A stretch of 64,000 bases of DNA from Nodosilinea nodulosa PCC 7104 (GTDB taxonomy: Bacteria; Cyanobacteriota; Cyanobacteriia; Phormidesmidales; Phormidesmidaceae), in contig NZ_JH976537.1 in NCBI RefSeq assembly GCF_000309385.1, positions 1,824,214 through 1,888,213 on the forward strand, written 5' to 3'. Below the pieces are notes generated by a model. It ran no database searches. It had not been told where the DNA came from and saw only the letters and a program-made list of their open reading frames with translations. Position numbers and translations under genes: made by a program. Below, piece after piece: positions 54,888 through 62,728 of this stretch. The stretch's first letter is position 1; each line of letters starts with the position of its first letter.

Positions 54888-55544
54888 GTGACCCCTGTGC
54901 CCAGCGACTCTATAGATATTGCCGCCCTGCGATCGGGCAAGCTCCGCCACCTGTCCGGGGCCAATTTAGAAGACGAAGACCTCTCTGGTACCGATTTATC
55001 GGGGGTTTACCTGGCTGGGGCCAGCCTGGTAGGAGCCGATCTAAGCCGCGCCACTCTGGCTAAGGCCCACCTCGAAGGTGCCAACTTAATGGGGGCGCAC
55101 CTGGTGGGTACCGACCTGCGGGCCAATCTGTGGGGGGCCAACCTGATGCAGTGCGACCTGACCGGGGCTGACCTGCGCGGCGCCAACCTGCGCGGCGCCA
55201 ATCTGATGGGGGCGCGTCTGGCCGGGGTTAGCCTGGCTGGAGCGTTCCTGAACGGCTGCAACCTGATGGGGGTCAATCTGCAAGGGGTAGACCTGCGCGG
55301 GGCCGACCTGCGCGGGGCCAACCTCAGCGACACCAACTTGAAAGGGGCCGACCTCTCGCAGACTGACTTACAGGGGGGCCGCCTGGACAATGCCAACCTG
55401 GAAGAAGCCGACCTGCGGCAGGCCAACCTGTCGGGGGCATCCCTGGGGGGGGCCAACTTGCTCTGTGCCGACCTGACCGGCACCCAGCTCGACGGGGCCA
55501 GCCTGACCGGAGCCTGCCTGATTGGCACCCGTCTGGATCGCTGA
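54888..55544 (+). CDS. Pentapeptide repeat protein
   Basis: 218 residues, GTG start 28 bases after the DICT/HD gene. From residue 24 nearly the whole sequence is A(D/N)LxG-type repeats (GANLEDEDLSGTDLSGVYLA, GADLRGANLRGANLMGARLA), about 35 five-residue units forming a right-handed quadrilateral beta helix. No other domain or signal peptide. Function of most cyanobacterial members is unknown. Confidence 0.93.
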   Translation: MTPVPSDSIDIAALRSGKLRHLSGANLEDEDLSGTDLSGVYLAGASLVGADLSRATLAKAHLEGANLMGAHLVGTDLRANLWGANLMQCDLTGADLRGANLRGANLMGARLAGVSLAGAFLNGCNLMGVNLQGVDLRGADLRGANLSDTNLKGADLSQTDLQGGRLDNANLEEADLRQANLSGASLGGANLLCADLTGTQLDGASLTGACLIGTRLDR

Positions 55545-55652
55545 GAGCGAGTGTTTGGGCCATTCTGTACCGTCAAGCCTGGCCGATTCGCCCCCTTGGG
55601 CATATCTATGGAAGGGCGAGCGGCTGGGCTGGCGGTCCCTGTTTGATCTGGG

Positions 55653-55722
55653 CCGCCAGCAGCATGGGCTGGCGGCGCGATAGAGTAGGCTCATGGTCCA
55701 GCGGCGCTGGACCATGAGCCTA
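55653..55722. terminator. Two adjacent perfect hairpins after the pentapeptide gene
   Basis: Hairpin one: CCGCCAGC (55653-55660) with GCTGGCGG (55668-55675). Hairpin two: a perfect 17-base stem from 55686-55702 (TAGGCTCATGGTCCAGC) with 55706-55722, loop GGC. No T-run follows, so a simple intrinsic terminator is uncertain. The 17-base stem is unusually long for a terminator. Confidence 0.55.
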
Positions 55723-55811
55723 TCAGAACGCTATAGGCCTTTAGGGCGGCTCACTGCTCTACCAACGCCTTCCCTGGAACCTGCCTGAATACCTCCTCGA
55801 ACGGCACGCCT

Positions 55812-56222
55812 ATGCCCCTCGCTATCTGCATGCGGCGCGCGCTTACCCTTCCCCTAGGGGCAATGGTGATGGCCTGTTCTCTGGCCTGCCAAGCAATTCC
55901 CCCAGCGGATAACTCAAGCGCCCGAGATAAAATCGCCTTTGACCTGAGCCTGCTGGACGAGAACGGCCTCTACGGCCCCCCGGACGGAAAGCGATCGCTC
56001 GACTACGAGTTTTGCATCCCCACTGGCGATGCCTACGCCCAGGCGGTGGGGGCGATCGATCCTTCAGCGCAGTTTTTTCCTCAGAGCCAGGGGCGGATCG
56101 GCTGCGGTGAGGGGCAGGTGCTGGCGATCGGCAATACCCACCAGGCCGACCACGAGGATATTTTGATTGAGCTGGCCAACCTCGACTACATCGATCGCAT
56201 CCAGCCGGTGGACTGGGAGTAG
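55812..56222 (+). CDS. Putative lipoprotein of unknown function
   Basis: 136 residues. N-terminus MPLAICMRRALTLPLGAMVM with a hydrophobic segment and a lipobox at SLAC (Cys26); MRRALTL may be the true start. The mature part includes KIAFDLSLLDENGLYGPPDG, LDYEFCIPTGDAYAQAV and GEGQVLAIGNTHQ. It is a small acidic domain of unknown family. It converges with the Pr6Pr gene, six bases apart. Confidence 0.72.
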   Translation: MPLAICMRRALTLPLGAMVMACSLACQAIPPADNSSARDKIAFDLSLLDENGLYGPPDGKRSLDYEFCIPTGDAYAQAVGAIDPSAQFFPQSQGRIGCGEGQVLAIGNTHQADHEDILIELANLDYIDRIQPVDWE

Positions 56223-56228
56223 ATTGCC

Positions 56229-56894
56229 CTAGCCGAAGCGAGAGAATTGGCGCTGGCGCCGGTCCAGTCGCCCCAGCTGAATCAAACCCAGGCAGAGGAG
56301 CGCAAAGACCGCCAAAATGCCTGCCGCATTGAGCAACACTCGGGGGTAGCCCAGGGCAGTTACATCGATAAACGGGTAGGGGTAGCGGCCCCGAATTGCC
56401 CCCAGCACCAGGGCGTAGACGGCGTAGCCCAGGGGATAGAGCATCCAGCGCAGGATGGCGGCGGGGCGCAGCCTGCCTTTGGGGACACCCCACCACCAGT
56501 AGATCCCAAAGAGCGGCGGCATCACGTAGTGCAGCAGCACATCGGCCAGCTTTTGCAGCCCCTGGGGTTCCCAGATATGGCGCAAGATCAGAAAGTAAAC
56601 GCTGCCCACCACCAGGATGCTGGCCGTAATCGCCGTGATCACTCCCGGCCTGCGAAAGAACGCCAGCAAAGCCGGGGAGGTGCGATCGGGCAGGGCGGCA
56701 GCGGTGAGGGCGATCGCCGCTAGCCCGTTCGTCAAAATTGTGAAATAGCTGAAGTAGGCCACCACGCCGCCCAGGACGCCAGTGCCATTGGCAACCCCCA
56801 GCTGCACCGAGAGGTAAAACTGCGCGGCCAGGGCAAACCAGCCCACCAGGGCCGAGAGGGCAGCAAACCCTCTGAGGCCAGAGGAAAGTAGCAT
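56229..56894 (-). CDS. Pr6Pr (FAR-17a/AIG1-like) membrane protein
   Basis: 221 residues with six membrane segments. The Pr6Pr pattern is seen in AYFSYFTILTNGLAAIALTA, ADVLLHYVMPPLFGIYWWWG (His near the fourth span) and LRWMLYPLGYAVYALVLGAI followed by GRYPYPFIDV. Eukaryotic relatives hydrolyse fatty-acid esters through a Thr-His pair; whether this one does is unknown. Confidence 0.85.
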   Translation of the reverse strand: MLLSSGLRGFAALSALVGWFALAAQFYLSVQLGVANGTGVLGGVVAYFSYFTILTNGLAAIALTAAALPDRTSPALLAFFRRPGVITAITASILVVGSVYFLILRHIWEPQGLQKLADVLLHYVMPPLFGIYWWWGVPKGRLRPAAILRWMLYPLGYAVYALVLGAIRGRYPYPFIDVTALGYPRVLLNAAGILAVFALLCLGLIQLGRLDRRQRQFSRFG

Positions 56895-57236
56895 AGCTGC
56901 GTCGCAAGCGAGATGAAATACGGCCAGAGCAGACTATATCGCCCAAGGCGAGGTCCCAAGCCGCCAAACGGGTAAATCCCCAGAGCTAACTATAGCATTC
57001 GGCCCGGCGCCGCAGGGACAGGTAATGGCTTACGCTGGCCCGCAGAGCTGATTGGATCGGGTCACCGGGGCAAAATCCACCTTTTCCCTAGTCGTGGAAA
57101 AACCTACATTGTTTAATTTCTAAACAGCCCGCTGCCCTCGGAGATGTTACGGGTCGCGCGGAGCCATACACTGGGGGAGAACTGTTGGCGCAGGCCATCG
57201 CGCTGCGGGTGCTGTGGGGTTTTACATGTGAGGTCA
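56895..57236. other. Divergent intergenic region before DUF3352
   Basis: 342 bases between divergent genes. It contains an AT-rich stretch around 57100-57125 that may be a promoter. The frame open upstream of 57237 lacks protein character, so I treat it as non-coding. No hairpin or repeat was recognised. Confidence 0.4.
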
Positions 57237-58946
57237 ATGAAGTTTCGCTCCTTTATTCGTCCCCTCGCCATTGCCGCCGGGCTAGTGCTGGTGCTGGGCC
57301 TGGGTCTGCTCGGCCGCCTGACCCTCAACACGCCGCTGTATCTGATTGAGCGGGGTGGTCAGGCGCAGCCGCTGGCGCTTCAGTTTGTGCCCAAGCAGTC
57401 CACCGCCGTGGCTTCGGTGCTGGTGCGCCCCGATCGCCTCGCCGACCTGTGGGAATATTTGGCGGCCCCCCGCCTGCGCCAGGACGCCCGCCGCGATCAG
57501 GAACTGATTGAACAAGCGCTGCTGGCCAATACCGGCCTCAGCTACAGCCGCGATATTCAGCCCTGGCTGGGGGAAGAGGTAACCGCCGCCCTCGTTACCT
57601 CCGACCTCGACCAGGACCCAACCAATGGCGCAACGCCTGGCTACCTGGTGGCCCTGGCCTGTAACGACAGTGCGGCGGCTCAGGCGGCCCTGGAGCTGTA
57701 CTGGCAAAATCGGGCGATCGCGGGCGATGCCCTCACCTTTGAAGAGTTTTCCGGCAATCGTCTGATCTACGCCCGCCGTCCGGCCCAGCGCTTTGGCGGT
57801 GACGATTCGGCTCAGCTGGCAACGGCTCTGGTCGCCAACCGCTACCTGCTGGCGGCCAACCACCCCGACGTGCTGCGCCAGGCCCTGACCGCCGCCCAGT
57901 CAAACGACCTCAACCTGTGGGCCGATCGCCGCTACAAAACTGCCCTGCGAGAGCTGCCCAGCCAGCGGGTAGGGCTGCTGGCCCTGAATCTGCCAGCCGT
58001 GGGCCAGTGGCTCGACCCCGACCGCCGCCAGCCCCTGAACCTGAGCCAGCTGGGCGCCACCGACGATGCGGTGGGCTGGGGGCTGATGTCGTGGCAGCTC
58101 ACCCGCCAGGGGCTGGTGGGCCACACCGCCCTGCTGGCGGCCCAGGGCCACCGGCTGCATCCCCAGCGACCTGGGGCGGAGGATTGGGGGGCGATCGCCC
58201 CCTACCTACCCCCGGCTTTGGCGGTGACGGCTGTGGGCACCGACCTGGCCGCCCTGAGCCAGCATCTACAGCCGCTGCTGACCCTGGCGGATCCGGCAGG
58301 TGATAAATTTGCTTCTCTGACCAGCCTCATCGACCGGGCGCTGGGATCGGGAGCGGCCCAACTGTTACAGAGCGGGGTGGATCGCGCCTATGGTGCGGGC
58401 CTGGCGGCCTTTGGGTCCAGTGCTCCCGACTGGCTGGTGGTTGCGCCCCAGAGCCAAACCCTCACCGAAACCCTTGAGGCGCTGGGCCAGCTGGCCCGAG
58501 CGCAGGGCTTGGGCGTTGGGGCTTTAGATGTGAGGGGTACGCCAGCGATCGCGTGGACCCGCCTGGCGCTGCCCCAACGTCCGAGCGCCCAGCCCTTACG
58601 GGTGGTGGCAGAGGTGGCTGGCCTGCACGCCCAGGTCGATCGGTACGACGTGCTGGCCACCTCTGCTGCTACCCTAGATGCCGTGTTGCACCCCAGCGGC
58701 GAACCCCGACCCCAGCCCGCCTGGTGGCCGTCCGCGGCCCAGCTGGCTGGCCCGAGCACTGGCTACATCCACATTGACTGGCCGCAGGTGCAGGCCGGTT
58801 TGGCGGCCCAACTGCCCCAGTGGCGGCTGTGGGCGGCGGCGGCCCAGCCCGCGCTCAGGCATCTCCAAGAGATTACGCTGATCAGCGGCGATCGCACTGA
58901 GGCCATGCAGACTGGCAGTATTTTGGTTAAGCTCAGCAATCAATGA
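57237..58946 (+). CDS. DUF3352 membrane-anchored protein
   Basis: 569 residues from ATG 57237 (MKFRSFIRPLAIAAGLVLVL), an N-terminal signal anchor followed by a large periplasmic domain. The DUF3352 pattern appears in ALQFVPKQSTAVASVLVRPD, LANTGLSYSRDIQPWLGEEV and GYLVALACNDSAAAQAALEL. Cyanobacterial members are uncharacterised. An ATG at 57144 would add a Cys/Arg-rich lead and is rejected. The stop overlaps the glycerate kinase start by four bases (ATGA), so the two are coupled. Confidence 0.88.
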   Translation: MKFRSFIRPLAIAAGLVLVLGLGLLGRLTLNTPLYLIERGGQAQPLALQFVPKQSTAVASVLVRPDRLADLWEYLAAPRLRQDARRDQELIEQALLANTGLSYSRDIQPWLGEEVTAALVTSDLDQDPTNGATPGYLVALACNDSAAAQAALELYWQNRAIAGDALTFEEFSGNRLIYARRPAQRFGGDDSAQLATALVANRYLLAANHPDVLRQALTAAQSNDLNLWADRRYKTALRELPSQRVGLLALNLPAVGQWLDPDRRQPLNLSQLGATDDAVGWGLMSWQLTRQGLVGHTALLAAQGHRLHPQRPGAEDWGAIAPYLPPALAVTAVGTDLAALSQHLQPLLTLADPAGDKFASLTSLIDRALGSGAAQLLQSGVDRAYGAGLAAFGSSAPDWLVVAPQSQTLTETLEALGQLARAQGLGVGALDVRGTPAIAWTRLALPQRPSAQPLRVVAEVAGLHAQVDRYDVLATSAATLDAVLHPSGEPRPQPAWWPSAAQLAGPSTGYIHIDWPQVQAGLAAQLPQWRLWAAAAQPALRHLQEITLISGDRTEAMQTGSILVKLSNQ

Positions 58947-60067
58947 CGGCTATGGCAGACCCAGCAATGGATTTCGCGCCCGGCAGCTTTGAGATCGCGC
59001 CCCTGCTGGCGGCCCACCTGGCCGGCACGCCCCTCGACGACGCCCAGCTTCGGCAGCTGCTGGCGTGGGAGTTGGCCGACCCCCAGCGGGCGACCGCCTG
59101 GGGCATTACTGCCGACAGCGGCGCTGCCCAACTGCAAGAGCGCCTGGACTGGCTCCAGGCCCTGAGGCCCCACCACGCGGCTCTGCCCCTGCCACCCGCG
59201 CCGATGGAGCAATACCTGGAGCTGTACTGGCGGCTGTGGCTGCCCCTGGCCCTCTCAATTCGGCAGGCCCGAGCCCAGCTCAATGCCCCGCTAATTCAGG
59301 GGGTGTTGGGGGGGCAGGGCACAGGCAAAACTACCCTGACCCTGATTCTGCGCCACCTGCTGGCGGTGATGGGCTACAAGGCCGTGGGCCTCTCCATCGA
59401 CGACCTCTACAAGACCTACCGCGATCGCCAGCGGCTGGTTCAAACCGATCCGCGCCTCCGGTGGCGCGGGCCGCCGGGCACCCACGACATTGACCTGGGG
59501 CTGGCCACGATCGCCAAAATTCGTTCAGCGGCGGCGGGGGAAGCCGTTGCTCTGCCCCGGTTCGACAAATCACTGCACGGCGGCGAAGGCGATCGCACCG
59601 ACCCCGAATGGGTGCAGGATGTCGATATTTTGCTGTTTGAAGGCTGGTTTTTGGGGGCGCGGCCCATCGATGCGGGCTGCTTTGAGCAGGCTCCCCACCC
59701 CACCGCCGCCGAAATCGCCACCGAGGCTGACTGCCAGTTTGCCCGCGACATGAACGCCCAGCTGGCCACCTACCTGCCCCTGTGGGACTGCCTCGATCGC
59801 CTGATGGTGCTCTGCCCCGCCGACTACCGCATCAGCAAGCAGTGGCGCAAAGATGCCGAGCACCAGATGAAGGCCCAGGGCAAAGACGGCATGAGCGACG
59901 CCACCATCGATGAGTTTGTGGAATACTTCTGGTGTGCCCTGCACCCGGAGCTATTTATCGCTCCCCTCAAGCAGGACGGCGAACACGTTAACCTAGTGGT
60001 GGAAATTGACCGCGATCGCGTTCCCAGGGCCATTTACTCTCCGGCTTTGGCCATTGTTGAGCCGTAG
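58943..60067 (+). CDS. D-glycerate 3-kinase (plant-type photorespiratory GLYK)
   Basis: Phosphorylates glycerate to 3-phosphoglycerate, the last step of photorespiratory carbon recovery. 374 residues of the plant/cyanobacterial class. P-loop in GVLGGQGTGKTTLTLILRHL, GLSIDDLYKTYRDRQRLV, the GPPGTHDIDLGLATI segment, LLFEGWFLGARPI and the C-terminal PELFIAPLKQDGEHVNLVVE. No transit peptide, so cytosolic. The start overlaps the DUF3352 stop; the pairing is physical and has no obvious functional link. Confidence 0.95.
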   Translation: MTAMADPAMDFAPGSFEIAPLLAAHLAGTPLDDAQLRQLLAWELADPQRATAWGITADSGAAQLQERLDWLQALRPHHAALPLPPAPMEQYLELYWRLWLPLALSIRQARAQLNAPLIQGVLGGQGTGKTTLTLILRHLLAVMGYKAVGLSIDDLYKTYRDRQRLVQTDPRLRWRGPPGTHDIDLGLATIAKIRSAAAGEAVALPRFDKSLHGGEGDRTDPEWVQDVDILLFEGWFLGARPIDAGCFEQAPHPTAAEIATEADCQFARDMNAQLATYLPLWDCLDRLMVLCPADYRISKQWRKDAEHQMKAQGKDGMSDATIDEFVEYFWCALHPELFIAPLKQDGEHVNLVVEIDRDRVPRAIYSPALAIVEP

Positions 60068-60202
60068 TTAGTATCGTAAGGCTATACCCAATCCATCCAG
60101 GCGGCGGGAGATTTTCCGCCAGCAGAACTCTGCTGCTGAACTTGGGTAAAGTCTATATACCAAACGAGCCGTTAATTTGATGCGAGGATAGCGATTTTTA
60201 CT

Positions 60203-60529
60203 ATGGATTCTAACGTTCAAGTCGTCGAGCCTGCTGGTATTTTAGACAGCACTAAAGCCGAAGAGTTCCGCCAGTCAGTAGATGAGCTGTTGGAGAACGG
60301 AGCCGAAATTATTTTGGTCGATCTTAAAGATATTACCTTCATTGATAGCTCTGGCCTTGGCACCCTGGTGGTACTGCTCAAAAAAATTCGGGGCCTAAAC
60401 CGCACATTCTGCCTCTGCTCCATCAACGACCAGGTGCGCATGCTGTTCGAACTCACCAGCATGGATCGCGTCTTTGAAATTTATGAAAACCGTCAGGCCT
60501 TTGAGGCAGCTAAGGTCAAAGTGTCCTAA
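60203..60529 (+). CDS. STAS-domain anti-sigma-factor antagonist
   Basis: 108 residues, one STAS domain: VVEPAGILDSTKAEEFRQSV, IILVDLKDITFIDSSGLGTL with the phosphorylatable Ser in DSSGLG, and MLFELTSMDRVFEIYENRQA. Such proteins are switched by a kinase and by PP2C phosphatases. A response-regulator/PP2C protein is encoded convergently 70 bases away, which suggests a partner-switching pair. Confidence 0.93.
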   Translation: MDSNVQVVEPAGILDSTKAEEFRQSVDELLENGAEIILVDLKDITFIDSSGLGTLVVLLKKIRGLNRTFCLCSINDQVRMLFELTSMDRVFEIYENRQAFEAAKVKVS

Positions 60530-60598
60530 CGCCCACCGAGCCGCCGCCGATCGGCCATTGGCCCCGTTCTGCCGCATGCCCTACGCCACCGGCTAGAG

Positions 60599-61732
60599 CT
60601 AGTCCAGGCTCACCATCATCAGCGACATGTCGTCGCTGGCTACCTCGCCCGCCTGCCGCTGAATAATCGAATTTAAAATGTGGTCAACGCTTTTTTCGCG
60701 CTTGGCCACGGCCAGCAGATCGACAAAGGCGTCCAAACCGATGTACTGCTGGTTGTTTTGCAGCACCTCGTAGAGGCCGTCGCTAAATAGGTAAAGGCTG
60801 CTGTTGGGGGGCAGCTGACAGCGCTGCCACTGATATTTGGCGTCGGGCAGCATGCCCACGGGCATGCCGGGAGTGCGCAGCCGGGTGGTTGTTACCTGCT
60901 GGTCGGCGTCGATCGACACCAGCACCGCCGGGGGGTGACCGGCACTGGCGTAGAGCAGCTGGCGGTTGGCGCAGTTGAGCACGCCGTACCAGATGGTGAA
61001 ATATTTTTGATTTTGGTCGCTCATCTGAAAGGTTTCGTTGAGCGCCCGCAGCACCTTCTCGGGGCGGTAGAAGCTGACGTCGGGCAGCGACTGCGATCGC
61101 AGCACGTTCAGCACCGAGGTGGACAGCAGCGCCGACCCCAGCCCGTGGCCCGATACGTCCAGCAGGTACATGACCAGGTAGTCGGGGTCGAGCCAGTAGT
61201 AGTCGTAGCAGTCGCCGCCCAGCTGTTGGGAGGGCAAAAACCGAGACTGAATCGGCACCCGACCCTGTTGATCCCCAGGCAGGAGCGATCGCACGTAGCC
61301 CTCGGCCTCGGCCATTTCGGCCTCCATGCGCTGCTTTTGCTGGCGCAGATCCTGGGTGAGCTGGTAGATGCGCAGTCCCGCCCGCACCCGCGCGTTGAGC
61401 TCGTTGATATCGACGGGTTTAGAGAGCAGGTCGTCGGCCCCCATCTCCAGCCCCTTGACCCGGTCGGCGGTGCTGTAGCGGGCGGTCAGCAGCAGCAGCG
61501 ATGTAATTGACAGGACGGGATGGTGCTTCAGGGCCTGACAGATAGCCAGTCCGCCAATATCTCCCGGAATGTTCCAGTCGCAAATAATCACCCCCGGCAG
61601 CAGTTTCTCAGCCAGGGCCAGCCCTTCGGCCCCGCTGCGGGCAGTGGTTACGCCATAGCCCTGCTGCTTGAGGGCGCTGACCAAAAACTGCTCCGTAGCG
61701 GCATCGTGCTCAATGATGAGGATGTCAATCAT
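60599..61732 (-). CDS. Response regulator with PP2C/SpoIIE-type phosphatase output
   Basis: 377 residues. Receiver domain 1-125: ILIIEHDAATEQFLVSAL, phospho-acceptor Asp in GVIICDWNIPGDIGG, and the conserved Lys of DLLSKPVDINEL. A coiled-coil linker (LTQDLRQQKQRMEAEMAEAE) leads to the SpoIIE/RsbU phosphatase domain: GGDCYDYYWLDPDYLVMYLL, DVSGHGLGSALLS, YASAGHPPAVLVSID and the final ASDDMSLMMVSLD with its metal Asp. It should dephosphorylate an STAS protein, probably the one at 60203. Confidence 0.94.
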   Translation of the reverse strand: MIDILIIEHDAATEQFLVSALKQQGYGVTTARSGAEGLALAEKLLPGVIICDWNIPGDIGGLAICQALKHHPVLSITSLLLLTARYSTADRVKGLEMGADDLLSKPVDINELNARVRAGLRIYQLTQDLRQQKQRMEAEMAEAEGYVRSLLPGDQQGRVPIQSRFLPSQQLGGDCYDYYWLDPDYLVMYLLDVSGHGLGSALLSTSVLNVLRSQSLPDVSFYRPEKVLRALNETFQMSDQNQKYFTIWYGVLNCANRQLLYASAGHPPAVLVSIDADQQVTTTRLRTPGMPVGMLPDAKYQWQRCQLPPNSSLYLFSDGLYEVLQNNQQYIGLDAFVDLLAVAKREKSVDHILNSIIQRQAGEVASDDMSLMMVSLD

Positions 61733-62135
61733 GCTGCACTTGGCATCAAAGGATTACTGGTAAGGGGCAATAGTCAGGCCGTCGGAGGTTAGGCCATCGG
61801 CGCAAGCGGGACAGATGGCCAGAACCGGAACGATCGCGGCACCCTGTCGCTCAACCCGGCTACTGCTAATCAGCCGCCTACACTGGTTTAGCGTAACCCT
61901 AAACCAGATCGTCAAGGGGCTTCATGAAGAACCTACGCGATTGTTCTGAGGGGTTGGAGTTTCCCCTCAGGTGACCCGAGAGGATCGCCAGGGCAATAGG
62001 GGGCTAAAAACTAGAATGCCCCGCCGCCGCTCGAAAAAGCTAGGCAACTTTTTATGAAAGGTGCAGTGAGCTACTGTGATCTGCGTGGCAGTCTGTTTAG
62101 CATAGTGACGCCCATATAAATAGGTCGGCCCGGCT
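61733..62135. other. Intergenic region before the cupin gene, with an inverted repeat
   Basis: 403 bases between divergent genes. The clearest feature is CTGGTTTAG (61883-61891) with CTAAACCAG (61899-61907), a perfect nine-base dyad with a seven-base spacer, possibly an operator. The last 70 bases before 62136 are AT-richer. No gene is supported here. Confidence 0.45.
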
Positions 62136-62645
62136 ATGGACCCTCTGACTATGGATGCTCCGGTTATGGATACGGCGGCCTGCCCGTTGCCCACCAGCTG
62201 CGTGATGCCGGTGTACAAGTCGCCCAAAGACTACCAGGCCTACCGCATTAGCCCCGGCGACAGCAACCGCTTGGCGATCGTATTCGATCCGACCATTGCC
62301 GATATGTCGCTGACCTACTGCGTCGAAATTTTTGACGTGGGCGGCAAAACGCCCCCCAACCGTCACCAGGTCGCCGTCGAAATGTTTTTTGTGCTCAAGG
62401 GGGAGGGCCGCGCCACCTGCGACGGCAAAACGGTCGCCATCTGCGCCGGAGACAGTATTTTGGTGCCCCCCAATGGGGTTCACGTAGTGGAAAACACCGG
62501 CCCCTCTCGGCTCTATACCCTCTGCATTATGGTGCCCAACGAAGACTTTGCCGAGCTGATTCGCAGCGGTACCCCCGTCGAGCTGGACGCCGAAGATCTG
62601 GCGGTCCTGGGGCGCCACGATGCTCTCCATCCTGTCAGCTTGTAA
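62136..62645 (+). CDS. Single-domain cupin
   Basis: 169 residues. The cupin barrel spans about 60-150: TPPNRHQVAVEMFFVLKGEG (metal His and Glu of motif 1) and GDSILVPPNGVHVVENTGPS (motif 2 with the last His). The N-terminal ~25 residues are unlike the core and may be spare. Function is not predictable; cyanobacterial cupins of this kind include sugar isomerases and signalling proteins. ATG 62136 has two nearby in-frame ATGs as alternatives. Confidence 0.82.
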   Translation: MDPLTMDAPVMDTAACPLPTSCVMPVYKSPKDYQAYRISPGDSNRLAIVFDPTIADMSLTYCVEIFDVGGKTPPNRHQVAVEMFFVLKGEGRATCDGKTVAICAGDSILVPPNGVHVVENTGPSRLYTLCIMVPNEDFAELIRSGTPVELDAEDLAVLGRHDALHPVSL

Positions 62646-62728
62646 TCCTCTTGTAATCCTACAAATATTCCCTAGGGCAATGCCCACCGTTTCGTCTAGT
62701 CTTTTCCCCAACGCTACTGCACAGTTCC

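Noticed and set aside
57144..57236. N-terminal extension of the DUF3352 protein
   Set aside because: The added residues are Cys/Arg-rich and would bury the signal anchor that begins at MKFRSFIRPL.
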